Source: Apostichopus japonicus (lineage: Eukaryota > Echinodermata > Holothuroidea > Aspidochirotida > Stichopodidae). Taken from it: a DNA stretch of 64,000 nucleotides. This document shows, piece after piece, positions 1-12,800 of this stretch. Made by a program: the position numbers and the translations under genes. The DNA is taken from positions 22,306,501 through 22,370,500 of the forward strand of contig NC_092580.1 of the NCBI RefSeq assembly GCF_037975245.1, given 5' to 3'. Each line of letters starts with the position of its first letter. Within the stretch, counting starts at the first letter, position 1. Under the pieces are notes generated by a model. That model made no database searches. It saw only the letters and a program-made list of their open reading frames with translations, and was not told the DNA's origin.

Positions 1-2500
1 ATCTTGCAAACGCTATGAGAACATGTTTTTGCGCATGGGGTAGTTCACTGTCTTATCGATTGGAATTTCCTTTTTTATCAAACGTGTTTTTCTTTTTACA
101 CCGTCGCACCGCCATAAATGCAGCACACTATATATGCCACTCTTACCTAACCATAAATGCAAATCAACATTTGACAGTAGAGAATTAATTGTTGTATTCT
201 TCTTTTTGGCTGTAAGATCCTGTGTTGTTCAATCAACTCAAGGAAAACGACTTGGTTTGGTTATTTTAGGTTATTTCTCACATTTCCCTCTTTCAATAAG
301 TTGAGCATTTTAGCAAGTTGCATTCTGTTACATTGTCTATTTTTTTTTTTTTTTTTTTTGTGATTTGGGAACATTACTTGAATGTTGCTTGTGAATGGGC
401 AGGGGTGGGGGTGGGGTATTGACCAACAAAATAGTCCAGTCAGGACCTACACATAAACATGAAAGAACTCTAAAACAAGCCTTTCATCTGGTCTGTGGGT
501 TCTTATGATTACTTCCCGTACATGGGTATATTTAAGGCAAGTCTCTACCCACCCCCACCTCCCCCTCCAATTATATAAAACATACACATCAATGCCATCA
601 TATAATCTTATCCCCCTGTTACATATTACATGGTATTTTATGACAAATGGCAGAAACTGCTTCTCTGGTTCATACAATCAGGGATTGAGAAAAAAAAAGG
701 AAAATGGTTTTATCCATAAAACTCCATCAATCCTGTACAAAATAACATTCACTCTATAAAAATGTAATTAAATATACAAAACATTTCATGACCAGCATTT
801 ATTTCAGAGACCTCACCCACTGGTACATTCATCTTTCCCCCCATTCCATTCTAAAGTAGCAAATACAATTTGTTAAAATGGTACCAACAGAAACAAACTA
901 TGACCGAATCACATGATGGGAGTAACCGCCATGTACTCAGCAAAGTATACCATTATAATCTGTATCATAGCACAGTTCCAAAGAGGTTTTTTCCCCCTCT
1001 TTTCAAGGGCAACAATCCATTTTTCACATCATTTGGTGCTTTGCCAACTAATAATATGGTATTAAGCCAATAGTAACATGAGCTGTAATACCCGGTCCTT
1101 CCTACTCTTGACACATAAACACAATTAAGAACTTCCTTTTCCTTCGTTTGCCAACCACTATCACTTCTCTTCTTCTCTGATCATACACACTAGTTTACTG
1201 CAATGCTTTGTGTGCCGTTAGTGTGTGATAAAACGCTCATATCAATAACTTACTCAAGCCCTTTCTGATCGACCAGTTACGTTCAAACGTGTACTAGAAG
1301 TTACCTGAATGTCCTAAAGACCAGTGGCAAAACTAGCTACTTTCTTACTTCTCCAAAGCTAGAGACACTGCAGTAACATGTAGTAACCTTCAAGGTCATC
1401 TATTGATGGTCAACCGAGCTCCTCCTTTCAAATTGGCTGACTCATTCACCCACACCTTGTGGAGAGAAATTTGCCCTAATTTATTATGACAGATTTACCT
1501 ATTGTTCCTCTCTTTTAACACCTTCAAGAGCAAACTAAGAGTTGGTGATTTGAAACAAAAGATCATTTTGGCATCACACGTTCTGTTATGACATATGCAG
1601 ATCATCCACTGGTTTCCCTCTGTTTTTAGATTACCCGAACACTAACCTTGAAGTAACTTCCAGGCTTCATGCAATCATATCTTCACCAAGTAACATACTT
1701 TTAAGTTGGGGTTTGCACCAGGCCATTTTTGGAATCTTTCTATAGAAGTGCCAAAATGTCTGTTCGTTAGCTAATCCAAGCCAAAGGAAGACATCCTACG
1801 ATAAATACGTTGACTTGTATCAATTTCAGATAACCCAAAACACAGTGTGTTTATTAGTAATGTCAGGCAGGCAGGCAACCTATTGTTAAAAGTGGATACC
1901 TGCATCACCACAATAGGCTTTAGAGGTCATACCACCATTTTAAGTATCGGACAGGAACCGTCATTGCTAGGTCTCCAAAACCTTCCCCATGATTATCCCA
2001 TGTGGTTTTTTAATTTGCCCATGTTCCGTCAAGGCATTTGGTATAAGAGTTCCAACCCACTTCTGAATTCCTTCAATACGACTAATGACAAGCACTTACT
2101 AATGACAAGCGCTTTGTACTTCTGTAAATAACAAATAAATAATTTAACCAGCTTAAAGATAACGGATTCGTATCGCCTGTTTCGTCACAGAATACTCAAG
2201 ACAACATCAAAAATCTACCACCAAACCCTAATGAGTACACCCATGACGCCACAACCACCGAAAGAATGCCGTGAATATCCGACCTTAAAAAGTCTGAAAG
2301 GTAACATGTGCAAAAGTAAACCCAACCCACTTGCTTGGCACAGTTTGAAGTTGTTATCTATAATAAAAATCACAGCTGAAATATGCTGCTGATACAGGAA
2401 AGCCACCGCTGGACCTGTGACTAAAGTAGAATGGTCATCATGGGTAGCTAAATACTGTGGAACTTACTTCTTTCTTGGTATGTACAAGAGAAAAAAAGAA
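1..2500. other. Intergenic, no gene recognised
   Basis: AT-rich sequence downstream of the HCFC1 3' end. All open frames are short (under 100 codons) and resemble no family I know. There is a T homopolymer at about 341-359 and G-rich tracts near 402-417. I see no tRNA or other RNA gene. Confidence 0.5.
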
Positions 2501-2527
2501 GAAAAAAAACTAAAGGGAAGAAATTAG

Positions 2528-2533
2528 TTTATT
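2528..2533 (-). terminator. HCFC1: Candidate HCFC1 poly(A) signal
   Basis: TTTATT on the plus strand is AATAAA on the minus strand. It lies about 1.34 kb downstream of the HCFC1 stop codon, giving a plausible 3' UTR. Other AT-rich hexamers occur nearby, so the true cleavage site is unproven. Confidence 0.3.
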
Positions 2534-3871
2534 GAAAACATATTTGTCCACAAAGACATCAGAAAGGTGATGATGCTGATCATGAAAAAAAACAAAATGT
2601 ATATATATATAGAGAATGCTGTCAAACACAAATGATCACACTAAAAAGGAAAAAATGTTTGCTGTACAGTTTTAACTATGTACAATAATTCAACGATGCC
2701 TCTTTTTTTTCCAAAAATCCTATTCACATATATCAAAGAAGGTTTGGAAAGTAGACAAAAATGTGGTTTTCACCTCTCGACTCCTAGGAAAACATTTTGA
2801 TATATGATTGATTAATTGATCTATTCAAAATATAAATAACTCATCACATATGTAAGGCATTACAAACTTCTGTTATTTACTACTCGGCCTTAACGCTCCA
2901 CTTTCGGATTTCAACCATTCTACAGAAGAGAAAGGTGTCCATGGTCCCTTCCAGACGTATTTGCCATATTTGACATATATTCTGTATTCATTCCCCGAGA
3001 GTAAACACCACAAAATCCTGCCACCTTCTCTCTGACACAGGTCCTGGCCACAAAGTTACTGTTTTTTATTCCTCTTCCTTTCGTTTATTAGGTACCAACC
3101 AAAGAGTGTATTTCCCAAGAATTTATTTCGTAGTTTTGATCCTATCGATCAGATACCTGCATATGTTATCAGCTAATCCACAATGACAAAACTATCAAGT
3201 AAAAACATTTCAATTTGGGAATTCTCCATTCCAGCACTATCTCACCATGTTAAACCCTGTCCTACATCCTAAATCCCCTCCCCCCTCCCTTCCAACTACA
3301 TCTTGTCTTAGTTTTTAAGTACCATACTCTGTCATAGTTTATGCTCCTTCCTGTAAACTTTTTATCAGTTACCTTTGATTTATTTCTTATTGAAGAAGAA
3401 GCTTTTTGGCACTCCTAAACCTTAACCTTAGAACATATCTCTCTTAACAGTTAACATACATACATATATATATATATATTTATCTATATATATATATATA
3501 TGTATATAATCTGTCCAAATGGATAATCCTAGGGTCTATTAAATATTTTCTAAAAATCTCATCTCCAGCTGACCAAATTTAAACACAGATTTTTTTTTGT
3601 TTTTTTAACCAAAAATTGGCTGCAGTCAATAGAAACTAAACACATCCATAGTAAAGCTAGACATGCAGCACATATTAACAGAGTGATACATTCAAAATAA
3701 AAAGGAGAAGAAAGGAGAAAAGGGAAATACCTATATACATCAGCCTGTATCATTACACTCCTTCTGTACTGATGGGGAAGGGGGGGGGGGAAAATTGATA
3801 TTTTACAAGAAACTGTAAGAGAATTGGCAATGCGCAGCAAAAGTCCACCTCGTGACCGGTTAGGATTTTCA
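2534..3871 (-). other. HCFC1: Probable HCFC1 3' UTR
   Basis: Non-coding stretch after the HCFC1 stop, extending to a candidate AATAAA. It contains an AT dinucleotide tract (about 3460-3510) and an 11-nt G run (3780-3790). Its limits are inferred. Confidence 0.35.
3460..3510. repeat. (AT)n microsatellite
   Basis: Two runs of alternating A and T separated by a short interruption, in the probable HCFC1 3' UTR. It is self-complementary and likely polymorphic in length. Confidence 0.85.
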
Positions 3872-6800
3872 TCACGATTCCACTTTAGGCTTTTTGGAAG
3901 CTTGTGTACTGGAAAGACAGAAAAAAACAGAAAAGTAATTAACATTATCATTAAGTTTTGTTTCAAGCAGACTCATGACTTTCTTTTGGTTACAATTTCG
4001 AATGTTAGTATTCTTGTCTGAACCATTAGAAGTTTCGTCATATTTTGATATATCAAGTCAGTGACGTTACTGCACTGCTAATGCCGTGTGATTTACGTAA
4101 TGACACTAGCTTCACCAGTTCAATCGGTTTGAACTTAAAAAGTACAGTTTAAAATCCTGAAGTATGTATTAAAGAAAAGGTTTGAAAGTTACCGGCGTCA
4201 GAAAATATCCTCATCGGTTTTTTTTTCTTCAAAAAGATTCATTTCTACATATTGAAAGAATAAACTAACACTGAAGTCATCTGGTATGGCCTAAAAATGG
4301 CAATATATTGATAATCAAAACTTTCCTTGTGATTTGTACCATCTTCAACATTCCCAGATGAACATTAAGTAAGAGATTAAAGGGTCATAGTCAAAATCAA
4401 TTTACAGGTGGTCGTCAAATGTTTGAAGAGATACAGGAAGTTAATACTACGTTATTCTGTAAGCATCAAATATATGTTCAAACTGCTTAGATGGGTTTCT
4501 TTTTTAGATGTGAGTAAATATCATTACGTACCTGTCTGCCGCTGCAGCTGCGGCGGTCGCACTCCTTTTTGGTGCGGCTAGCTTTCCGCTCTGGTTATCC
4601 TGTAGCCATCTTACTTGAGTAGCCGGTCCATACCTAACACACACACACACAAAAGTAAAAGAGATGGCGAAAGTAAAACAGCAATCCACATCTCATACCC
4701 TATGTTCTGTCCTGATTTGTGGTAATGAAAAGAAGAAGATGAAATGAGGTTGCTTCTTTACTCCCCCTATTTTCGTTTTTATTTTTAGTATTTCCAATTT
4801 TCGATGGAGAATGATAGCAATTTATTATTTGACCTATTTGGAGGTGTTTAGTAAACAATGCAACCTGATTCTGAAATATACAACAAGCCGGACAACCGCA
4901 CAAAGCTCGTTATGGTCATCCAAACAGGAATTAGGTCGTCTCTGACGAACGTTTGAGAATTTGCCCCCAAAGGCCATCATCACTTAACATTAAATTTCCA
5001 ATTTTGATTAATTAATGAATCAAACGACCTCTGTACTTACCCTTTCTCATTCCTTGCAGCAATTCTGAAAATGATGGCTGGCTTACTGGTAGTGTCCACA
5101 TGGGCTGAGGCTAGATGTGTTGAGCTGACCACACAGTATGGGTTAGGTCCACAGTACACCCGGACGAAAGCAAGAGCAGCTGGACCGGGTTTCTGATCAC
5201 CGGCAGGACCGGCCGTACTCCGTACTGCCAGGTACACAGTGTATTCCAGAATTTCACCGTTAGTGTTGGTCGGGGGCTCCCAAGAAACATGGGCTCCATC
5301 ATTACCCTGGTGAAAGGAATCACATGGAAATGGAGGATAATAAAAATAACGAGTAAAAACATGAGAAAGTGAGAAGAAAATAAATTATAAAGGCAGCAAA
5401 TTAGAGATGACTTAAGGCAGGAAGGCGTTAATTGACTATGCAAGTAATTGATTATGCAATCTAAAAGGTCTTTGGTCAAATAACCTGCTTGTGTTCACTG
5501 GTACCATACCTATAGTATTAATCCAATCAGCCATGTGTGACTAATGAAATAACCATGACAACTAACACATTAAGCTTAGGTAGAAACCTGGTTACCATGA
5601 ACTTCCCCCAAAAGGCAAAACATCCAATGCACTAGTGGCTTCAGAGCCCCAAAACTGTTTGAAAGATGATCTTTTTAAACAACATTTAGATAACCACAAG
5701 ATTACAGGAAATCCTGCATCAGTCAAACAGTGAAACACCGCTTGAACAGCAACCAGTATAGGAATGAGTATGCATTACAAGATATCATGGAAAATGAAAC
5801 CAATTGTTATTAAGGTGATTACTCTTACCTTACTGATCCTGATGGCTGAAGGAGCTCCAGGAAATCCTGGCAGGCATGTTTTAAAAGCTGATATTTCGCT
5901 CCAAGGACCTCTTCCGCAGGCATTGATACCTGCCACGCGGAATTTGTACGCTGTTCCTGGCTGCAACTCTTGCTTCTTGAGAACACTGTGGTCAGGCACA
6001 CTCACGACATCGATATCCTAAATGGCATGGGGTTGGGGGAAGTATATAAATATCTTTCAATTCAAAGGCTTTTCTTGGTTTGTTTATAACTCTTCATTTA
6101 CTATTTGTTTAGTCATCCAGAAGCAATTAATTATCTCTATATAGCTATAAATTTCTCGATAGTTGTTCATGAAATAGCCACATATGTATACCATGTATCA
6201 TGTTATATTCAAACCATCAATTATGGTTGAATTAGCTCATGGGTGCACAAGGAGGCAACAGTTCATGCTAGATAATATCACAAGCAGTCAAGGTTTCCTA
6301 ACACACCTTCAGTGCAGAACAATCTAATCCAGTTGCAATGAATCTTTTACATCAACCACTGCTGTGGGCTGGAAATCATTTTAGATGGTTCTTTCGTCCA
6401 CAACCTAGCCACCTGATGTGCAATATCTTCATGCTTTCAGACTAATGTCCTACCTGCCACCTGATCTACTTCTGATTTACTAACTCACACAGGGCACACT
6501 TTTAAGGTTTTTTTACATTTTTTTTACGTTGTCTGAACAGCAAATCTGATAGTCCAAAAAATGTACCAAAATAATGATCTATATGTTTACACTGTAGGAA
6601 AGATGTGTAGGTATGGTGAATAGTACACACCAACTTTGGGCCAGTGTAGCTCCCTTTTGGATAGATCCTAGGCCTACCATTGATTTGGTTTTATTATAGT
6701 AGCTCTCCAAAGTGATGGGGGGGGGGCAGTGGGGTGGGGGTGTGATATCAATTATATCATTTTCCCTTTTTGGGGGTATTTGCAATCTGAATTTGATGTA

Positions 6801-9800
6801 CAAGAACTAGTCTACCCCCCTGATGGCCTCCAAGGCTGATTTTGAATGTCCCAACAGAAATTTTAAAATTTGCCCTGCTCGGACATATGTCAAATTCTCT
6901 TAAAGGATGACCTTGGGCACAAAATTAATTTGGATATGTTGTAGACTGTTGAAAAGACACTGCTATCAGACCTAGGTTATACTTCTATAAAACTTGATAT
7001 TTTTGAAAAAATGACACATATAAGAAACTGATGGTCATCAGATACAGTGACTGGACCATACAGTCTAATACACAGACTGTTCGGTCAGTTCCTCAGATGC
7101 AATACTAAAACCTCTAAATGGGCAAACGTCACTCCCATGGCCTCAGATGGCATGTTTACAGTACATTATAAATCAGTCAAGGACAGATGGTGTTCAATGT
7201 CATCCAAGGGTGATCCTTAGTTGTTTTTTATCAAGTTAAAATCACACATTTTGGTGGAGTTTTAAATTTCTGTGCTTTCTTTTCTCCATCCCTTGTCTAC
7301 TAATCCTCTTACATCTATCTCATTGTGTTCACCGTGCTCATTAACCTGTCTGTATTCTGTGCGTGTTTTTGTCCCTTCTGTTACTGTTACTTGTCATTTA
7401 GCCTCTGAAGAAGATCCTGCTAGGATCGAAACGTCAGGCCGACTTATTTTACACATTCTATTACACAGGCTCTCTAGTGGATAAGCAGTTTGCTAACTGT
7501 TTTATTTTATTTTTATATTAATTAACATGAACGTTAAGGCCTTCAGTGAGCAGCCAACTTCATTTTCAATCTAGCCTTAAAGGAGCATTCCAGATATTTA
7601 ACACATGTTTAATGCTGAATATCTTGAAAACTGGAGTTAGCTACAAAACGTAACTGGCAGTCGAATGTTTTTTCCTGTTCTTTGTCTATAACATATCGAG
7701 ACAAAAGTTTTAAGCCCTATGTCATCCTTCGAGAGGCCAATTTTGTACGATTCAAAATAATTTACAACCGACTTACGTCTTCATTCCTCTGGGAAGCTTC
7801 TGAGGGCAGGAAAAAGTGAGCTACTGTAGTTGTGGTTGTTTTGATGATGCCTACATCATACCACTGATTGGCTTCTCGTCTTACTGTAGTCACTTTACTC
7901 TGATAAACAAATCAAAAATGAGAAACATAACAGTCGACAAATTCACAGGAAAATACATCTTCTCAAACATCATACTTGAGATGTTAAGGGGCGGGGTGTG
8001 GGGGGGGGGTATTTTCTTCAACAGCTGTCCTTTCAAGCAAACCAAACCATGTATCTGTCAATTTGGTTAACACCTGGACATGTTTGGATTGATATCCAGG
8101 AATTATTAAATGTAAGTAGTAAATACTATTTGAATGATTTTGAATTTTTCATTCATACCAAAGAAATTAAAATGTCAATAAGCTTTCACATCTATCCCCA
8201 TCATAGAAGATAAGTACTTTTAATGAAAATCAGTAGCCGATACATAAGCCATCATATATTCCATGTAGAGCAGATATGTAACAATGCTGTATGTGTTCAT
8301 AAACCAGATAATTAGGATGATGTGCTTACACAAATATTTCTTAAAATATAATGTTGAGGATCTCTGGTATAAACGTGAAGAGCCGGACAGAACATATATG
8401 TTTCATGAGCCTCACGTCACTAGCTAAACTTCCACTCTAGTTTGCAACATATATCAAAGCCAATGCTCTTTCACCACCGGCCTCTTCAAGAGAATCAATC
8501 GTTGGATTTTGTAGCTCTGATGGTAAGCAGAGAGACTGATCCAATAGTAACCAAGCAATATGACTTTGCTTCTTTTTAAATCATTTATTGAGAAACTGGC
8601 TCTAGTCTTTTGCCAAACTCTGTCAAGTCCTATCATGGACCCACTTCAGTAATCTCGAGGCGCTAAGGAGGAGATGACCTGCTTGATGATACATTAGATA
8701 ATTCAATGAAATACTTAAAGTTAGGCAAAGATGAGAAAATGTGAACAGTGATGTACAGAAGAAGGAAAGAAGAAAAACTTACAACTGACGGATCCATTGG
8801 TTCCTGCTTGATTGCATCCAGACCGTTTGAAATCTTTACAGGGGGTTCAAACTTTGGTGGCGGCATCTGTCCTCCGGAGGCTAATGAAGCTATGGTCATA
8901 GCGATCGACTTGTCATCCGAATCAGCTGGATGGAGAGATATTGAGAGTTGTTTTATAAATACATGCGCCATTTTCTGACATACTCCAGCATTCACGCACA
9001 GTACGCTTATAGGGTTTCGATGATCAATCTCGGACATTACATTACAGCAAGACATCACACATATTATAGATGTTTTATTTCACTTTCTTCACCATCAAAG
9101 CCTGCTTTGTTTCCACTGTATGGATGACTAAAAAAAACAAAGGAACTAAACTTATCAAAATCTAAAAATGTCACCACCACATCTGATTATTGCCATCACT
9201 GTGCCTGAAGTATTAGAAGCTACTAGGAAAGACAACATCTAGGAGATAAATCAACTTAATACCAAATCTAACCCACAGGACACCGAGTAGGGAGCTTGAC
9301 AAAGTTGTCTGCACTGTCCTTCAGCAAATGGTTCTTAAAATTATTTTTAAATATGTTCCCAAGTACTAACCTGCTGGCTTGGGTTTTTCACTAGTGTCCA
9401 TGGCCTCAGGGGTAGCCCCGTTGGTCTTGGGTTCCATCTTAGTCTGAGGTACGCCGTTAACCTGGGTCGGTAACGGAGGGACCGCTGGGGGTGGCATGAT
9501 AGCTGATGAGGTGTCCATGGGTGTGGCTGCCTGACTTGGTTCTGTCTTCACTGTCGGTGTACAAGCTGCAACACTAGTGTTTGCTGTCAGTGTTTTACTC
9601 GTTGTAGTGTTAACTGAATTGGTTGTGTGTATGGTTGGTTTTGTTGTTGTTACTGAGTTTGGTTTTGTTGTTGTGCTTGTGGATGTACTGTTTGCAGCTG
9701 TAACACAAAAGTTAAATGACAACAACTAGGATTAATGAAATATCCCAAAAAAGTTGAGATTTCTCCTTTTCCCTTTCCTACAAGAATAACAGTGCGAACA

Positions 9801-12800
9801 GTCTTATTGCCACTTCGATTACCGGATGTGTCATTTTAAGACATGAAGGGTTAGAATCGTCCAACACTGCAGCATACAGAAACGTTGTATTCGAAGCCGA
9901 AACCCAAAGTAACTTAATTACACATCCGGAGACTATGCATGCAAAGTTCTTCAATACCGCCCTCATCACCTTTCGTGAAACATTTCATACTGTAGTTTTG
10001 ACTCAAACATGAGGCAACCATGACAAAGAACAATCTTGATAACATCTATCAAATCTGAATTAATCAACTCATTCAACTACTAGAGAAGTGCTCACACAAT
10101 TTTGCTACACAAATTAAAAATTACTAGAACAGTGTCCGTGTAACATCTGAACGACAAAGGAAGAGTTTCACATTATTTTATCGTCTAAACTGAATACGTA
10201 GATAAACCTTAAAATGGACTTCAACAGCCATGAAAGGTATTATGGGTTGTTAAGTCTCCAGAGAAAATTCTGGTAACTATTCTACTACTAATACCGTATC
10301 ATAAATCAATGCTGAATAAATTATGTTCATGTACAGCAACATTTCATCACTTTGATTACAATCTTCCTGGCAAAGCTTGGAGGTTAATTCTTCACAGTTG
10401 GGTATTAGAACTAGAAATCCGATAAACATTTAGCACATGTCTAACTCTCTTTCGACCTCACTTACCAGATGTCGTTTCTGAAGCTGTCGTCTTTCCTTGC
10501 TCTGACGTTCCCTTTGCTTCTCCTGTATTTTGAGCTGGAAGAGAAACAGGAATAGCTTACAAAATCTGCCTTTAGCATTTCACAGCTAACACTCTCGGGG
10601 GGGGGGGGGACCTTTAGAGATCGAGATCCCACACTTATCATTTCAAATCCTCTATTTACAAAAAATAAGCAAATGGTGTCATAGAGAGTTAACACTACTG
10701 GATAATCAGCTAGAGTAAAGAGTAAAACAAGTTAAAATTTCAATTTGATCGGGTCAAATGGGTTGTATCTTGAGCAGTCAAAATCAACGATCAGGATGAA
10801 TTCATTGTCACGACAGAAATCTTGATTAATTCCCCAGTGTGAATTTGTATTTTATTTTGTCTCTAACTTTGCATCTGGGGTGGGTGGTTGCCTCAGCTGC
10901 ACATGCAGTGTGAGTAGTCACTGGGTTAGCAGTAGTTGCTGGGGTACTGCCAGTTGTTGCGGTAGTGCTAGTACCTGTAGGAGCAGTGCTATTACCTGCG
11001 GGGGTACCACTAGCTGCTGGCGTTGTGCTGGCTGTAGCTGCTGTGGCAGCTGTAGGGCTAGTCTTCTCTGAGGTGGTGCTGGGTGCGGTAACAATAGTTA
11101 CTGGCTTTGGTGGGTAGTCAACTGGTTTTATGGCTGGTACGGTTGTTGAGACTACTGCAGGGGTTGCGAATGCTGTCTTCGCCAATGTGGTGGCCACTAT
11201 TGTTGAGGTCGCCGTGGTAGGTTTCACAACTGCGGCTCCGGTTAGCATCGGTGCAGCACCTGTTGCCTTTGGAGGAAACAAAACATCAAACTGATAAGTA
11301 AACTTGTAAAATTGCACCAAAACAAATGATTTATGAGTGTTTTCTACACATCAATGACTGTGAAAAGGGAACTTAGCTTAAGATACAAGTACTAAACATC
11401 ATCTCACAAAAATTCTTCATTAAAGTTAAAGTTTACGTTACATTTCGTAAATTGACATTTCAACTCCGAAAAATATGACAGAAATCTTTTTCTCACTTTC
11501 CACGTACAACATTCAATCACCATGTAACTTTTGAGTTATTGTGTTCACAAGCCATCGTGTCACACACACCATAACATAGATTACCTTTCCATTTGGCCAG
11601 AAGTAGTGTTACCAAAATTTCTGTCTCCTTGTAAGAAAGACTTTTGATTTTCCGTCATTTCACAAAGAACCGAAAGTATTCCACTGGGTAAAATAACTGT
11701 TTTTCTACAAAACTTAATTCAACAGAGAATGAATTTATCTGGGTTACCTGATTAGCTGCTACCCCAGCCAACAGAAGCCCGGGTGCTGGTGTCGTTTTAG
11801 TGGTAGATATCAGAGTTGCTGGCGCTGGACTTTTGGTCGTCATAACACCTGCGAAGAGACCTGGGGATACCTTGGAGACGGCCTTAGTGTTAGCTGCGAT
11901 TTGAGCAGAAGTAGTGGCCAAGTTTGAGTTAGAAATGAGATTGGACAGGTTACTGACACCGCCGGCTAGGGCAGAGACTGGAATGGTGACTAGTTTTGTG
12001 GTGACTCCGGAAACACCGGTTGTGGTTGTTATCTTGATGGGGGCATTCCCGATACCTTGAGAGGATATACTCTGAAAGACGAATATGACAGGCTGCTATT
12101 AAACACTTGTACAACACAGATGATCATACACAAGCTGCAACTTTAACATTAATGATTAAAAATGTGACAATCTATGTTAAAGGGGAACTTTATACAGCCA
12201 ACAGCATGAGGACTGTGAAACTTGGTCTATTTCAACTACAGATAAATGCAGAGCTCAACAATTTACTGTTATGTGTCCTTAAAATAACTAAACAAACAGC
12301 AGAATCTTCTACTTCAGCATCATCGTGGAAAATGACAATAAGTAACATTTGAAACCCTTTCTCAAGACTACATAATGGCACATTTTATAGGCACTGATCA
12401 AGGAGTTTTGCAGAAGGATCTGAGGGTGAGACCGCACACTCTGGTATGCCAGAACACAAAGGTATGATTCATAAGTGCCAAAAAAAACCAAAAAAAAAAC
12501 CAATAACAGTAATGGAAATACTGAAAAAGTCTGAGAAAAAATCTTTGTAAAGACCTCTGGCAATTGAATGTAACCAGCCAGCACAATGAACCAAAAAGCA
12601 GGACGACCGTAAAAACTGACCGATGGGTCAGCAGACAGATGTACTTTAAGCACACAGAGCTTGAAATGGTCAAATGTATAATTTGTATGTACCTTCAAGA
12701 TAGCAGCGGCGGCACCTGGTTGGTTCAAGCCACTCTTCAGACCAGCTGAATTGGTTATGATTTGGATGGTCTTAGTTCCCGAATGACCTGCTCCTTGACC

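Noticed and set aside
8900-9371. Taspase1 cleavage site at GADSDD in HCFC1
   Set aside because: The required Q-hydrophobic-D before the G is absent; the sequence there is KPKPAG.
10826-10975. HCFC1 exon 13 extended to the end of its open frame, with a weak GC donor near 10873
   Set aside because: Two strong in-phase GT donors occur earlier (10975 and 10996), so the weak GC site is not needed.
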